A stretch of DNA of 64,000 nt from Roseococcus thiosulfatophilus (GTDB lineage Bacteria > Pseudomonadota > Alphaproteobacteria > Acetobacterales > Acetobacteraceae). The notes under the pieces are model-generated. The model did no database searches. It had not been told where the DNA came from and worked only from the letters and a program-made list of their open reading frames with translations. Every line of letters begins with the position of its first letter. Position 1 is the stretch's first letter. Shown here in pieces: positions 49,268 to 57,231 of this stretch. A program made the translations under genes and the position numbers. The stretch lies in NCBI RefSeq assembly GCF_017311575.1, contig NZ_JAFFQY010000011.1, positions 353,282 to 417,281 on the forward strand, written 5' to 3'.

Positions 49268-50624
49268 GCCGGCGCGACCTCACCGCGCGCCAGGGGCGCG
49301 ACCTTCAGCCGGATGGGCCGGTCGGGCACCAGGGTGGTGCGGCCCAGCAGCCCCACCTCCCCCTCCTCCACCGGCAGCAGCCGCCGCGCGGCCACGATGC
49401 GCGCCAGCACCAGCGCCAGCTCCAGGTCGGCGAAGTGGTTCCCGATGCATTGGTGCCGCCCCCAGGCATAGGGCAGCAGCGCGCGCCGCGCGGCCGCGCC
49501 GTCACCCAGGAAACGCCCGGGGCGGAACTGCGTGGCCTCCTCGAAGGCGGCCGGGTCGCGATGGATGGCGAGGATGGAGACCAGCACCGTCACCCCCTTT
49601 GGCACGGCGTGCCCGTCCAGCAGGTCGTCCTGCGCCGCCTCGCGGCCCATGTTGTAGACGGGCGGGTAGAGGCGCATGGCCTCCTCCACCGTGGCCGCGA
49701 TGCGGGGCAATTGCCGGAGGTCCGACAGGCCGGGCGGGCGGCCGAGCGCGCGCGCCTCCTCGCCCAGCGAGGCCGCCCATGCCGGGTGGCGGGACAGCAG
49801 ATGGAACAGCCAGGTCAGCGCCGTCGCGGTCGTCTCGAAGCCGGCCACGAACAGCGTCTTGGTCTCGTTCACCAGCGCCGCGCGCGACAGCTCCGCCTTG
49901 CCGGCCATGATGGCGGCCAGCATGTCATCGGGCGCGGCGCCGGGGTCGGCCAGGCGCGCGTCAATCACCGCGCCCACGAAATCATCCAGCGTGCGGCGCG
50001 TGCCCAGCAGGGCGCGGTGCAGCGGCGTCAGCATCCAGAGCGGCAGGCGCAGCAGCGACCAGTTGCGGCGCGAGAGATGCACAGGCTCTCCTGCACCGCC
50101 GTCGTGAATTCCGCCCCCCGCGCCTCGTCAATGTCGAGCGAGAGCAGCGCGCGGCCGATGACGCGGATGGCGATGCGCCGCGCCTCCGTCAGCGCGTCCA
50201 GCACCTCGCCGGCGTGCCAGCGGGCGAGCACCTCGCCCATCACGGCGTGGGTGGCCGCGGCCAGCGCGTGCAGGCGGTCGGGCCGGAAGGCGGGTTGCAG
50301 CGCGCGGCGGCGGGCGAGCCAGGGCTCGCCCTCGGTCGCCAGCAGCCCGTCGCCGATGACGGTGCCGAGGTTGCGGTTCACCGCCCCGCGCGGATAGCGA
50401 TCGGCCGCCGTGACCAGCACATGCCGCGCCAGGTCCGCCCGACCCACCGCCACCACGCGGCGCGGCCCCACCCGCCAGGCGGCGAGGCCGCCATGCGCGG
50501 CCAGCGCGCGCACCGGAAAGAGGTGCGGCGCGGCGGCCATGGCGCGGAGATGCCCCAGCAGCGGCGCGCCGCCGGGCAGTTCGGGGATGGGCCGCAGGCT
50601 GCCGCGGCCCAGGTCAGGGTGCAA
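49264..50624 (-). pseudogene. Cytochrome P450 split by a -1 frameshift
   Basis: Two overlapping frames together encode one P450. The N-terminal part runs from about the TTG at 50624 (GAGGAG eight bases upstream) through PIPELPGGAPLLGHL and EPWLARRRALQPAF; the C-terminal part holds LFVAGFETTATALTW (I-helix), EEAMRLYPP (ExxR) and PYAWGRHQCIG (haem loop). The frames join at about 50082, where EFTTAVQESL in one frame continues as HLSRRNWSLLRLPLW in the other; adding one G to CTG-TGCAT restores a single reading frame of about 453 codons, the normal P450 length. All catalytic motifs are intact and the stop still overlaps the next gene, so this is either a recent inactivation, phase variation or a sequence error. 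Confidence 0.85.
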
Positions 50625-50669
50625 TGCGGGCCCTCCTCGTGACCGCCCCAGAGTAGCACTCCCATTCCT

Positions 50670-50691
50670 TGCCAACACCCTGAGATTGGCA
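50670..50691. promoter_or_regulatory. Inverted repeat TGCCAA-N10-TTGGCA between divergent genes
   Basis: A perfect 6-bp inverted repeat spaced by ten bases, centred in the 124-base gap between the P450 operon (minus) and the alpha/beta hydrolase (plus). The spacing is suitable for a dimeric regulator acting on both promoters. No regulator gene is adjacent. Confidence 0.4.
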
Positions 50692-50748
50692 CGGCCGTCT
50701 TCACGTCCCGGCCGCGGCATGGGACGCTGCGGCAGGAAGAGGAACGTC

Positions 50749-51561
50749 ATGCCCAGCATCACCGTGGACGGTCATCCCATCGCCTATGCCGAAGCGGGCC
50801 AGGGCCCGCCCTTGCTGCTGGTGCACGGCACCCTGGGCGACCAGCGCAGCTTCGCGCCCCAGATGGAGGCCTTCGCCGCCGCCGGCCACCGCGTCATGGC
50901 GCTCAGCATGCGGCATTGCTGGCCCGGCCAGTGGGAGGAAGGCGGTGATTTCACCATAGACCGCCACGTGGCCGATGTGGCGGGCGTCATCGCCGCCCTC
51001 GGCGCGGGGCCGGTGGCGCTGCTGGGCCATTCGCGCGGCGGGCACATCGCCTTCCGCGTGGCCGAGCGCCACCCGCACCTCGTTCGCGCGCTGGTCCTGG
51101 CCGAGCCGGGCGGGGAGCTGGATGAAAGCCTGGGCGGCGCGCCGCCCTCTGGCGCGCAGGGGGCCGCCTTCGCGCGCGCCGCGGCCATGATCGGCTCGGG
51201 GGATGTCGAGGGCGGCCTGACCCACGCCGCCGAGGCGACGGGCGGCCCCGGCGCCTGGGCCCGCCGCCCGGAGGACCGCAAGCGCATCAGCCGCGACAAC
51301 GCCCGCACCCTGCTGGGCCAGGTGGATGAGCGCCGCGCGCCCTATTCCCGCGCCTCGGCCGAGGCCATCCAGGCCCCCACCCTGCTGCTGGGAGGCGACC
51401 AGAGCCAGCCGCAGTTCGGGCGCATCATGGACGCGCTGGAACGCGTCATTCCCCATGTGCGGCGCGTGACCATCGCACGCGCCACGCACGGGCTGAACAA
51501 TGACAACCCGGCCGACTTCAACGCGGCCGTGCTGGCATTCCTGGCCGCGCCGAAGTCGTGA
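50749..51561 (+). CDS. Alpha/beta hydrolase
   Basis: 270 residues. Oxyanion region LLVHGTLGDQRSF, nucleophile elbow GHSRGGHIAF (Ser), and the catalytic His in ATHGLNND near the C-terminus; the acid is probably in LLLGGDQSQPQF. Substrate cannot be told; esterase, lactonase or epoxide hydrolase-like activity is possible. It is divergent from the P450 operon and might act on the same compound. AGAGG lies upstream of the ATG. Confidence 0.88.
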   Translation: MPSITVDGHPIAYAEAGQGPPLLLVHGTLGDQRSFAPQMEAFAAAGHRVMALSMRHCWPGQWEEGGDFTIDRHVADVAGVIAALGAGPVALLGHSRGGHIAFRVAERHPHLVRALVLAEPGGELDESLGGAPPSGAQGAAFARAAAMIGSGDVEGGLTHAAEATGGPGAWARRPEDRKRISRDNARTLLGQVDERRAPYSRASAEAIQAPTLLLGGDQSQPQFGRIMDALERVIPHVRRVTIARATHGLNNDNPADFNAAVLAFLAAPKS

Positions 51562-51574
51562 GGGGCGCTGGCGG

Positions 51575-52867
51575 CTAGGTCACCCCGGGCGCCGTCACGC
51601 GCCAGATGGTGTTGGTGAGGTCATCGGCCATGATCAGGGCGCCGCGCGGGTCCACCGTGACGCCCACCGGCCTTCCGCGCGCGTTGCCTTCGGCGTCGAG
51701 GAAGCCCGAGATGAAGTCCACCGCCTCGCCCACGGGGCGGCCGTCGCGGAAGGGCACGAAGACCACCTTGTAGCCCGAGGGCGGCGTGCGGTTCCAACTG
51801 CCGTGCATCCCCACGAAGGCACCTTCCGCGAAGGCGGGCCCCATGGCGGGCGTCGAGAAGGCGACGCCGAGTGCCGCCACATGCGCGCCCAGGCTGTAGT
51901 CGGGCGTGAGTGCCGCGGCCACGCGCTCCGGGTCCTGCGGGCGCACGCGCTCATCCACATGGTTGCCCCAGTAGCTGTAGGGCCAGCCATAGAAGCCGCC
52001 CTCGCGCACGGAGGTGAGGTAGTCGGGCACCAGGTCGGGGCCGATCTCGTCGCGCTCGTTCACCACGGCCCAGAGCTGGCCGGTGTCGGGCTGGATGGTC
52101 AGCGCGGTGGGGTTGCGAAGGCCGGTGGCGTAGGGGCGGTGCGCGCCGGTCGCGGCGTCGATCTCCCAGACCATGGCGCGGTTCTCCTCGGCCGGCCAGC
52201 CGCGCTCCGTGATGTTGCTGTTGGAGCCGATGCCCACATAGAGGAAGCGCCCATCGGCACTCGCGGTCAGGGCCTTGGTCCAGTGGTGGTTGATGGCCGA
52301 TGGCAGGCGCGCCACCAGGCGCGGCGGACCCATGGCCTCCAGCGTGCCCTCCGCATGGTCGAAGGCCACCAGCGCATCCTGGTTCGCCACGTAGATCGTG
52401 CCGCCCACCAGCGCGAGGCCATAGGGCGCGTTCAGCCCCTCCGCATAGACGCGCCGTGTCTCATAGACGCCGTCGCCATCGGCATCGCGCAGCACCGTCA
52501 GTCGGTTGCCGCCCGAGACGCCGCTCCGGCCCCAGGACTTGATGATGCCCGCGATGAAGTCCTTCGGGCGCAGAACCGGCGCGTTGCCGCCCGACCCCTC
52601 GGCCACCAGGATGTCGCCATTGGGCAGCAGCAGCGTCTGGCGCGGAATGCGAAGGTCGGTCGCGATGGCGGTGATGGTGTAGCCCTCGGGCACCACTGGC
52701 ATGTCATTGCCCCAGCCAGCCGGGCGGGGGATGGTCATGTCGGGCAGCAGGCCGCGGCTGGGCTGGGGCAGGTTGGGCGATTGGCCCGTCTGCACCGCGC
52801 CGGGTTCCTCGTTGCAGGCGGCGAGCGCGAGGGTGGCCACGCCGGTGGCGAAGCTGCGGCGCTTCAT
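51575..52867 (-). CDS. PQQ-dependent sugar dehydrogenase family lipoprotein (sorbosone dehydrogenase-like)
   Basis: 430 residues. The N-terminus MKRRSFATGVATLALAACNEE is a lipoprotein signal with Cys18 at the lipobox. The body is a six-bladed propeller of the soluble glucose/L-sorbosone dehydrogenase type: YTITAIATDLRIPRQTLLLPNGDILVAEG, ADGDGVYETRRVYAEGLNAPYGLAL, GLRNPTALTIQPDTGQLW, GGFYGWPYSYWGNHVD and MHGSWNRTPPSGYKVVFVPF. It would oxidise sugars or related aldehydes in the periplasm and pass electrons to the respiratory chain. Its ATG overlaps the stop of the DUF2231 gene (ATGA). Confidence 0.9.
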   Translation of the reverse strand: MKRRSFATGVATLALAACNEEPGAVQTGQSPNLPQPSRGLLPDMTIPRPAGWGNDMPVVPEGYTITAIATDLRIPRQTLLLPNGDILVAEGSGGNAPVLRPKDFIAGIIKSWGRSGVSGGNRLTVLRDADGDGVYETRRVYAEGLNAPYGLALVGGTIYVANQDALVAFDHAEGTLEAMGPPRLVARLPSAINHHWTKALTASADGRFLYVGIGSNSNITERGWPAEENRAMVWEIDAATGAHRPYATGLRNPTALTIQPDTGQLWAVVNERDEIGPDLVPDYLTSVREGGFYGWPYSYWGNHVDERVRPQDPERVAAALTPDYSLGAHVAALGVAFSTPAMGPAFAEGAFVGMHGSWNRTPPSGYKVVFVPFRDGRPVGEAVDFISGFLDAEGNARGRPVGVTVDPRGALIMADDLTNTIWRVTAPGVT

Positions 52868-53295
52868 CGCACATCTCCTCGTTCGAAGCGGGAATAGCCC
52901 ATCCAGCTCGCCAGCAGCGCCAGCAGAACCGTCGCGATGGAAAGCCAGAGGCCCTCCGGCATGCTCGCCCAGGCGTCGTTTGCGTGGATCAGGGCGTTGA
53001 TGAAGCCCACCCCCCACATGACCAGCAGGGCCAGGATGTAGAAGCCGTGCCAGCGGCGCAGCGGCCGCGGCAGGAGGAACAGCTCCACCACCGCCCAGAG
53101 CAGCGCGAGGCCGCCCATCAGCAGCCCGCCCGCGATCAGCCAGGAGGCGAAGTTGGCCCATTGCTGGTGGTAGTTGGCGCCATAGGCCAGGTCACTCAGC
53201 AGCGCGCCCAGGAAGAGCGGCAGCGGGAAGGCAAGCAGTATGGCGTGAAAAGGATGCAGGGGCCTCGCGAGCCCCGGCGTGGCAATGGCGACCAT
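52864..53295 (-). CDS. DUF2231 membrane protein
   Basis: 143 residues with four hydrophobic helices. HPFHAILLAFPLPLFLGALLSDLAY, QWANFASWLIAGGLLMGGLALLWAVVEL and HGFYILALLVMWGVGFINALIHANDAW match DUF2231, small membrane proteins often paired with sorbosone dehydrogenase-like proteins. The overlap with the downstream dehydrogenase gene suggests it anchors or takes electrons from it; this is inference. Confidence 0.85.
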   Translation of the reverse strand: MVAIATPGLARPLHPFHAILLAFPLPLFLGALLSDLAYGANYHQQWANFASWLIAGGLLMGGLALLWAVVELFLLPRPLRRWHGFYILALLVMWGVGFINALIHANDAWASMPEGLWLSIATVLLALLASWMGYSRFERGDVR

Positions 53296-53379
53296 GGCGG
53301 CCTTCCTTGTCCCCGTGACGGCCCGGACCAGGCCGTCTCTAGGGAAAAGCGCGCCACGCGCCGCTTGGTTGCCCGTGGC

Positions 53380-54177
53380 TCAGACGTCGTAGCCGGGGTT
53401 CTTCCGGTCGAGCTGGCGCAGCAGGGCGGGCCATTCCATCACGCCATAGGGGCGGCGCGTGCCGGGCTGGTAGGCGAGCCAGGTCTTCTCGATGACCTCC
53501 GGCGCCACCTTCTGCAGGGGCGAGTTGCAGGCCATGGCGGCGAGCTGCGCCATGCAGCTCTTCTCCATGCGGTGCAGCCAGTTGAAGGCCTCCGCCACCG
53601 TGTTGCCCGTCACCAGCAGCCCGTGGTTGCGCAGCACCATGCAGTTGGCGTCGCCCAGGTCGCGCACCAGCCGGTCCTGCTCGCTGAGGTCCAGCACCAC
53701 GGAGTTGAAGTCGTGGTAGCGCACCTTGGCGAAGCGCATCGCCGTCTGCGTCAGCGGCAGCAGCCCGCATTCCAGCGAGGAGACGGCCATGCCCGGCCAG
53801 GTGTGGGTATGGATGACGCAGCCCGCATCCTCGCGCGCCATGTGCACGGCGGAATGGATGACGAAGCCCGCGCGGTTGATGCCGAAGTCGAAATCCCCGT
53901 AGTCGGGCTTGCCCAGCACATTGCCATGCTCGTCAATCTTGATGAGCGAACTGGCCGTGATCTCGTCATACATCATGCCATAGGGGTTGATGAGGAAGTT
54001 GTGCCCTTCGCCCGGCACGCGCGTCGAGATGTGGTTCGCCCCCATGTCGTCCATGCCGTAGAGCACCACCAGACGGTAGGCGGCGGCGGTGTCCACGCGG
54101 GCCTGCCATTCGGCCGGGCTCACCTTGTCGTGCATGGACGAGATGCGGAGTTCGCGGCGGGGATGGGTTTCGAGCAT
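53380..54177 (-). CDS. Class II aldolase/adducin family protein
   Basis: 265 residues. The zinc-binding histidines are visible as VIHTHTWPGMAVSS (HTH) and NHGLLVTGNTVAEAF; the N-terminal LYGMDDMGANHISTRVPG is the family start. Members are fuculose or ribulose phosphate aldolases, but many in this subgroup have no known reaction. A strong GGAGGAGAG precedes the ATG at 54177. It stands alone. Confidence 0.87.
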   Translation of the reverse strand: MLETHPRRELRISSMHDKVSPAEWQARVDTAAAYRLVVLYGMDDMGANHISTRVPGEGHNFLINPYGMMYDEITASSLIKIDEHGNVLGKPDYGDFDFGINRAGFVIHSAVHMAREDAGCVIHTHTWPGMAVSSLECGLLPLTQTAMRFAKVRYHDFNSVVLDLSEQDRLVRDLGDANCMVLRNHGLLVTGNTVAEAFNWLHRMEKSCMAQLAAMACNSPLQKVAPEVIEKTWLAYQPGTRRPYGVMEWPALLRQLDRKNPGYDV

Positions 54178-54227
54178 GGGTCTCTCCTCCGGGTTTGGCG
54201 CGAAGTTGCGCCCCGCGCCAGGATGGG

Positions 54228-55694
54228 TCAATCGCGCCGGGACCGCGCGAGGCGCAGCCGCCCGAAGCGGCGGAACAGGCCACGCTTCGCCAGGCTTTCG
54301 AAGGCCTCGCCCGGCCCCTCCGGGTCCAGCACCTCATTGTCCGCGAGCCAGGTCTCGACGGCGTTCAGGTCCGGCGTCTCATAGGGCACGAGGCTGCGCC
54401 CCTCGCCGCGCAGCGCCTCGATCGCGCCGATGAGGGAACCACCTTCCGCGATGCGCGCCGCGACCTCCTCGCGCGCCACACCCAGATGCTCCGCCATCAG
54501 CCCGTCGCGCACGCTGGTGATGGAGGCGCGCGTGGCGTCGTCGCGCCCCTCCAGCACCACGTCGCACTCCACGTCGAGGCGCAGCGAGCGGTTGTTCATG
54601 TTGGAGGAGCCGACGCGCAGCACCTCCTCGTCCACCACCATGACCTTCGCGTGGACGTAGATGTGCCGGCCGGCCGCGGTGACGGGGTGGTAGATGCGGA
54701 AGCGCCCATGCGGGTCGTGCCCGCGCAGCGCCTCGCGCAGCCGCGCGCGGGCGGTGTCCATGGCGATGGGCTCCAGCCAGCCCTGGGCGGTGTGCGGGTT
54801 CACCAGCACGATCTCGGGCCCGTCGGGCTCGGCCAGGCGCCGCGCCATGGCCTCGGCGATGCGGCGGGAGGCGAAATACTGGCTTTCGGCATAGATGTGC
54901 CGCCGCGCGCGCAGGATGAGGTCGAGATACAGCGCCTCGATCTCATGGATGGCGGGTGTATCCGGCATCTCGGGCCGCGTGCGCGCGATGCCGATCTCGA
55001 CATCCTCGAATTGCGGCGCGAGCCAGTCGGGCCAGAGATCGCCCCCGCCCTCCACCGGCGGCAATTCGGCACCGCCCGCGATCTTCCAGCGTTCGCGCGC
55101 GAGTTCGCCGAGTGCCGCGGCGGCCGGCCCGGTCAGCGCCGTGGTCGCGTCGTGCCAGGGCTTCTCGGGCGCGCCATTGGGGCGGATGCGGCGCGGCTCG
55201 TCATCGGCGTGGTCGCGCGTGTCCCAGCGCTCGCCCGTCATGTCGATGCCGCCACAGAAGGCGATGGCGTCGTCCAGCACCAGGATCTTCTGGTGCTGCG
55301 AGCCGCCCACGGGGTGCGCGCCATCCAGCCGCGCGGTGATGCGCGGATGCGCCTTCCAGCGCAGCAGGGTGAAGAAGGTGGTGCCGCGGAACAGGGTGCG
55401 GACCGCGCCCAGATCCCAGCGCAGGATGAAGACCTCGAGCTCCGGCCGCCTCCGCACCAGCCACAGGATGAAGTCGCCCAGCCGGGGCGGCGCGCCCTCT
55501 TCCGTCTCGCCCGGCGTCAGCTCGATGCGCGCGTCAAAGTCCCAGCCGATCAGCATGATGCGCCGGCGCGCCCGCAGCATGGCGTCGCGCGCCGCGCGGA
55601 AATAATCGGCCGCGTCCACGACGACGGCCATGCGGTCGGCGCGGACGGTGCGCCAGCAGGTCTGGCCGGGGCGAAGCAGGTCGTGGTGGCTCAT
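54228..55694 (-). CDS. Phospholipase D family protein (cardiolipin synthase-like)
   Basis: 488 residues with two HKD motifs: HxK-x4-D in SQHQKILVLDDAIAFCGGID and in YVHAKVMVVDEEVLRVGSSNMNNRS, the pair that forms the active site. There is no N-terminal membrane helix, so it resembles cytosolic PLD-like enzymes rather than classical Cls. It would hydrolyse or transfer phosphatidyl groups. It is in the same direction as, and 50 bases before, the aldolase gene. Confidence 0.88.
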   Translation of the reverse strand: MSHHDLLRPGQTCWRTVRADRMAVVVDAADYFRAARDAMLRARRRIMLIGWDFDARIELTPGETEEGAPPRLGDFILWLVRRRPELEVFILRWDLGAVRTLFRGTTFFTLLRWKAHPRITARLDGAHPVGGSQHQKILVLDDAIAFCGGIDMTGERWDTRDHADDEPRRIRPNGAPEKPWHDATTALTGPAAAALGELARERWKIAGGAELPPVEGGGDLWPDWLAPQFEDVEIGIARTRPEMPDTPAIHEIEALYLDLILRARRHIYAESQYFASRRIAEAMARRLAEPDGPEIVLVNPHTAQGWLEPIAMDTARARLREALRGHDPHGRFRIYHPVTAAGRHIYVHAKVMVVDEEVLRVGSSNMNNRSLRLDVECDVVLEGRDDATRASITSVRDGLMAEHLGVAREEVAARIAEGGSLIGAIEALRGEGRSLVPYETPDLNAVETWLADNEVLDPEGPGEAFESLAKRGLFRRFGRLRLARSRRD

Positions 55695-55862
55695 CTGCCC
55701 TCATTCACGGGCGCGGCGCGGCCAGGGTCAAGGCGGGCGCGCCATTTGCCAACCCTGCATCGCGGCGCCGGGCGCGGTCGCAGCCTGCGGTGGCTTGCCG
55801 CCTGGCCGGGGCCGGGGCTATCCCTCTCCGCACTCCCCCAGACAGAGATCGAGGTGCGCCCG

Positions 55863-56516
55863 ATGGCGAAGACCATGTTCACGCCGGCCGGCCCCGTCCA
55901 CCTGCATTTGCACGACCTGCCCGCGGGGCTCGACCTCGGGCCGGTGGTGGCGGTGGACACGGAGGCGATGGGCCTGGACGCGCGGCGCGACCGGCTGTGC
56001 CTTGTGCAGCTCTCCTCCGGCGATGGCGCGGCGCATCTGGTGCAGCTCATCCCCGAGAGCCTGGGCGGGCATGGCTACAAGGCGCCCAACCTGGCCGCGC
56101 TGATGAGCGACCCGGGCGTGGTGAAGCTGTTCCACTTCGCCCGCTTCGACGTGGGGCTGCTGCACCATGCGCTGGGCGTGGACATCCGCCCCGTGCGCTG
56201 CACCAAGATCGCCTCCAAGCTGGTGCGGACCTACACGGACCGGCACGGGCTGAAGGATCTGCTGCGCGAATTGCTGGGCGTCGAGATCAGCAAGCAGCAG
56301 CAGACGAGCGACTGGGGCGCCCTCGAACTCACCCCCGAGCAATGCGCCTATGCCGCGAGCGACGTGCTGCACCTGCACGCGCTCTGGGCCAAGCTGGAGG
56401 CGCTGCTGAAGCGCGAGGGCAGGCTGGAACTGGCCCAGGCCTGCTACGATTTTCTCCCCACGCGCGGAAAGCTCGACCTGCTGGGGTATGAGGAGCCGGA
56501 CCTGTTTCATCACTGA
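55863..56516 (+). CDS. RNase D-like 3'-5' exonuclease
   Basis: 217 residues, the short form containing only the DEDDy exonuclease domain. Metal-binding residues appear as DTE in VVAVDTEAMGLDARRDRLCLVQLS, KLFHFARFDVGLL, and YAASDVLHLH (Tyr and Asp of the third motif). No HRDC domain follows, unlike full-length Rnd. It trims structured RNA 3' ends. The stop codon at 56514-56516 runs into the palindrome at 56515-56562. Confidence 0.9.
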   Translation: MAKTMFTPAGPVHLHLHDLPAGLDLGPVVAVDTEAMGLDARRDRLCLVQLSSGDGAAHLVQLIPESLGGHGYKAPNLAALMSDPGVVKLFHFARFDVGLLHHALGVDIRPVRCTKIASKLVRTYTDRHGLKDLLRELLGVEISKQQQTSDWGALELTPEQCAYAASDVLHLHALWAKLEALLKREGRLELAQACYDFLPTRGKLDLLGYEEPDLFHH

Positions 56517-56562
56517 CACGCGATCGCCGTAGGGCGCAGCCCGGAGGCGTGAATCGCGTGTC
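56515..56562. repeat. 48-bp bulged palindrome, copy 3 of the GATCG/CGTGAATC family
   Basis: Outer arms GACACGCGAT and ATCGCGTGTC pair perfectly over 10 bp; inside, CGCC pairs with GGCG and GGGC-GCA-GCCC makes a second small hairpin, with an unpaired TGA between GGCG and the 3' arm. This bulged TGA and the GATCG/CGTGAATC ends are shared with copies 1 and 2. It starts inside the RNase D stop codon and lies before the convergent hpf stop. Confidence 0.72.
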
Positions 56563-56588
56563 CCGTTCCAGCAGGTCCGGCACCGGCG

Positions 56589-57179
56589 TCAGCCGGGGTC
56601 TATCCACCCCACATGCCCGTCGGCGCGGCGATAGACCACGTTGATCGTGCGGCTCACGCTGTTGCGGAACACCACCACCGGCGCGCCGGAGAGATCAAGC
56701 CGCATGGTCGCCTCGCCCACCGAGAGCACATGCAGTTCGCCCAGCGGCTCCGCCACCACGGCGGGGTGGTCGGCGCTGGTGATGGCCTCGCCCTCCTCCG
56801 CGTCCTCATCATGCGTGACGACATATTCGCGCAGCACCTCGGACGTCTCGCGCTCCGACGCCTGGCCGCGGGCATGCTCATTGGCGCGGCGGCGGTAGCG
56901 GCGCAGGCGCTTGGCCACATGCTCGGCCGCCTCGTCGAAGGCGCGCTGCGCGTCGGGCCCCTGCCCTTCGCCGCGCAGGCTCAGCCCGCGCCCGGCATGG
57001 AGGTTGATGTCGCAGGCGAAATGCCCGCCACTGCTGCCCTTGGCGCCCTTGTGGAAGGTGACGCGCGCTTCCAGCGCGTGGTCGAAATACTTGCCCGTGA
57101 TCGCTTCCAGTCCGTCGGCCACATGGACGCGCAGCGCGTCCGATGTCTCGACCTGCTTGCCAGCGACAGTGATGTGCAT
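56589..57179 (-). CDS. hpf: Ribosome hibernation-promoting factor, long form
   Basis: 196 residues: an HPF/YfiA domain (MHITVAGKQVETSDALRVHVADGLEAITGKYFDHALEARVTFHKG) and the C-terminal dimerisation domain (GELHVLSVGEATMRLDLSGAPVVVFRNSVSRTINVVYRRADGHVGWIDP). Long HPF links two 70S ribosomes into 100S dimers in stationary phase. It is the last gene of the lptCAB-rpoN block. The ptsN gene that often follows hpf is absent; a convergent exonuclease sits there instead. Confidence 0.95.
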   Translation of the reverse strand: MHITVAGKQVETSDALRVHVADGLEAITGKYFDHALEARVTFHKGAKGSSGGHFACDINLHAGRGLSLRGEGQGPDAQRAFDEAAEHVAKRLRRYRRRANEHARGQASERETSEVLREYVVTHDEDAEEGEAITSADHPAVVAEPLGELHVLSVGEATMRLDLSGAPVVVFRNSVSRTINVVYRRADGHVGWIDPG

Positions 57180-57231
57180 GGGCTACCTTTCCTCTGTCCA
57201 GCCGTCATCCGGCCAGCAGGGAGGTCGCCCT

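Noticed and set aside
54195..55862. Plus-strand extension of the RNase D-like gene across the phospholipase D gene
   Set aside because: The extension is antisense to a protein with two HKD motifs; the conserved exonuclease domain begins right after the ATG at 55863.
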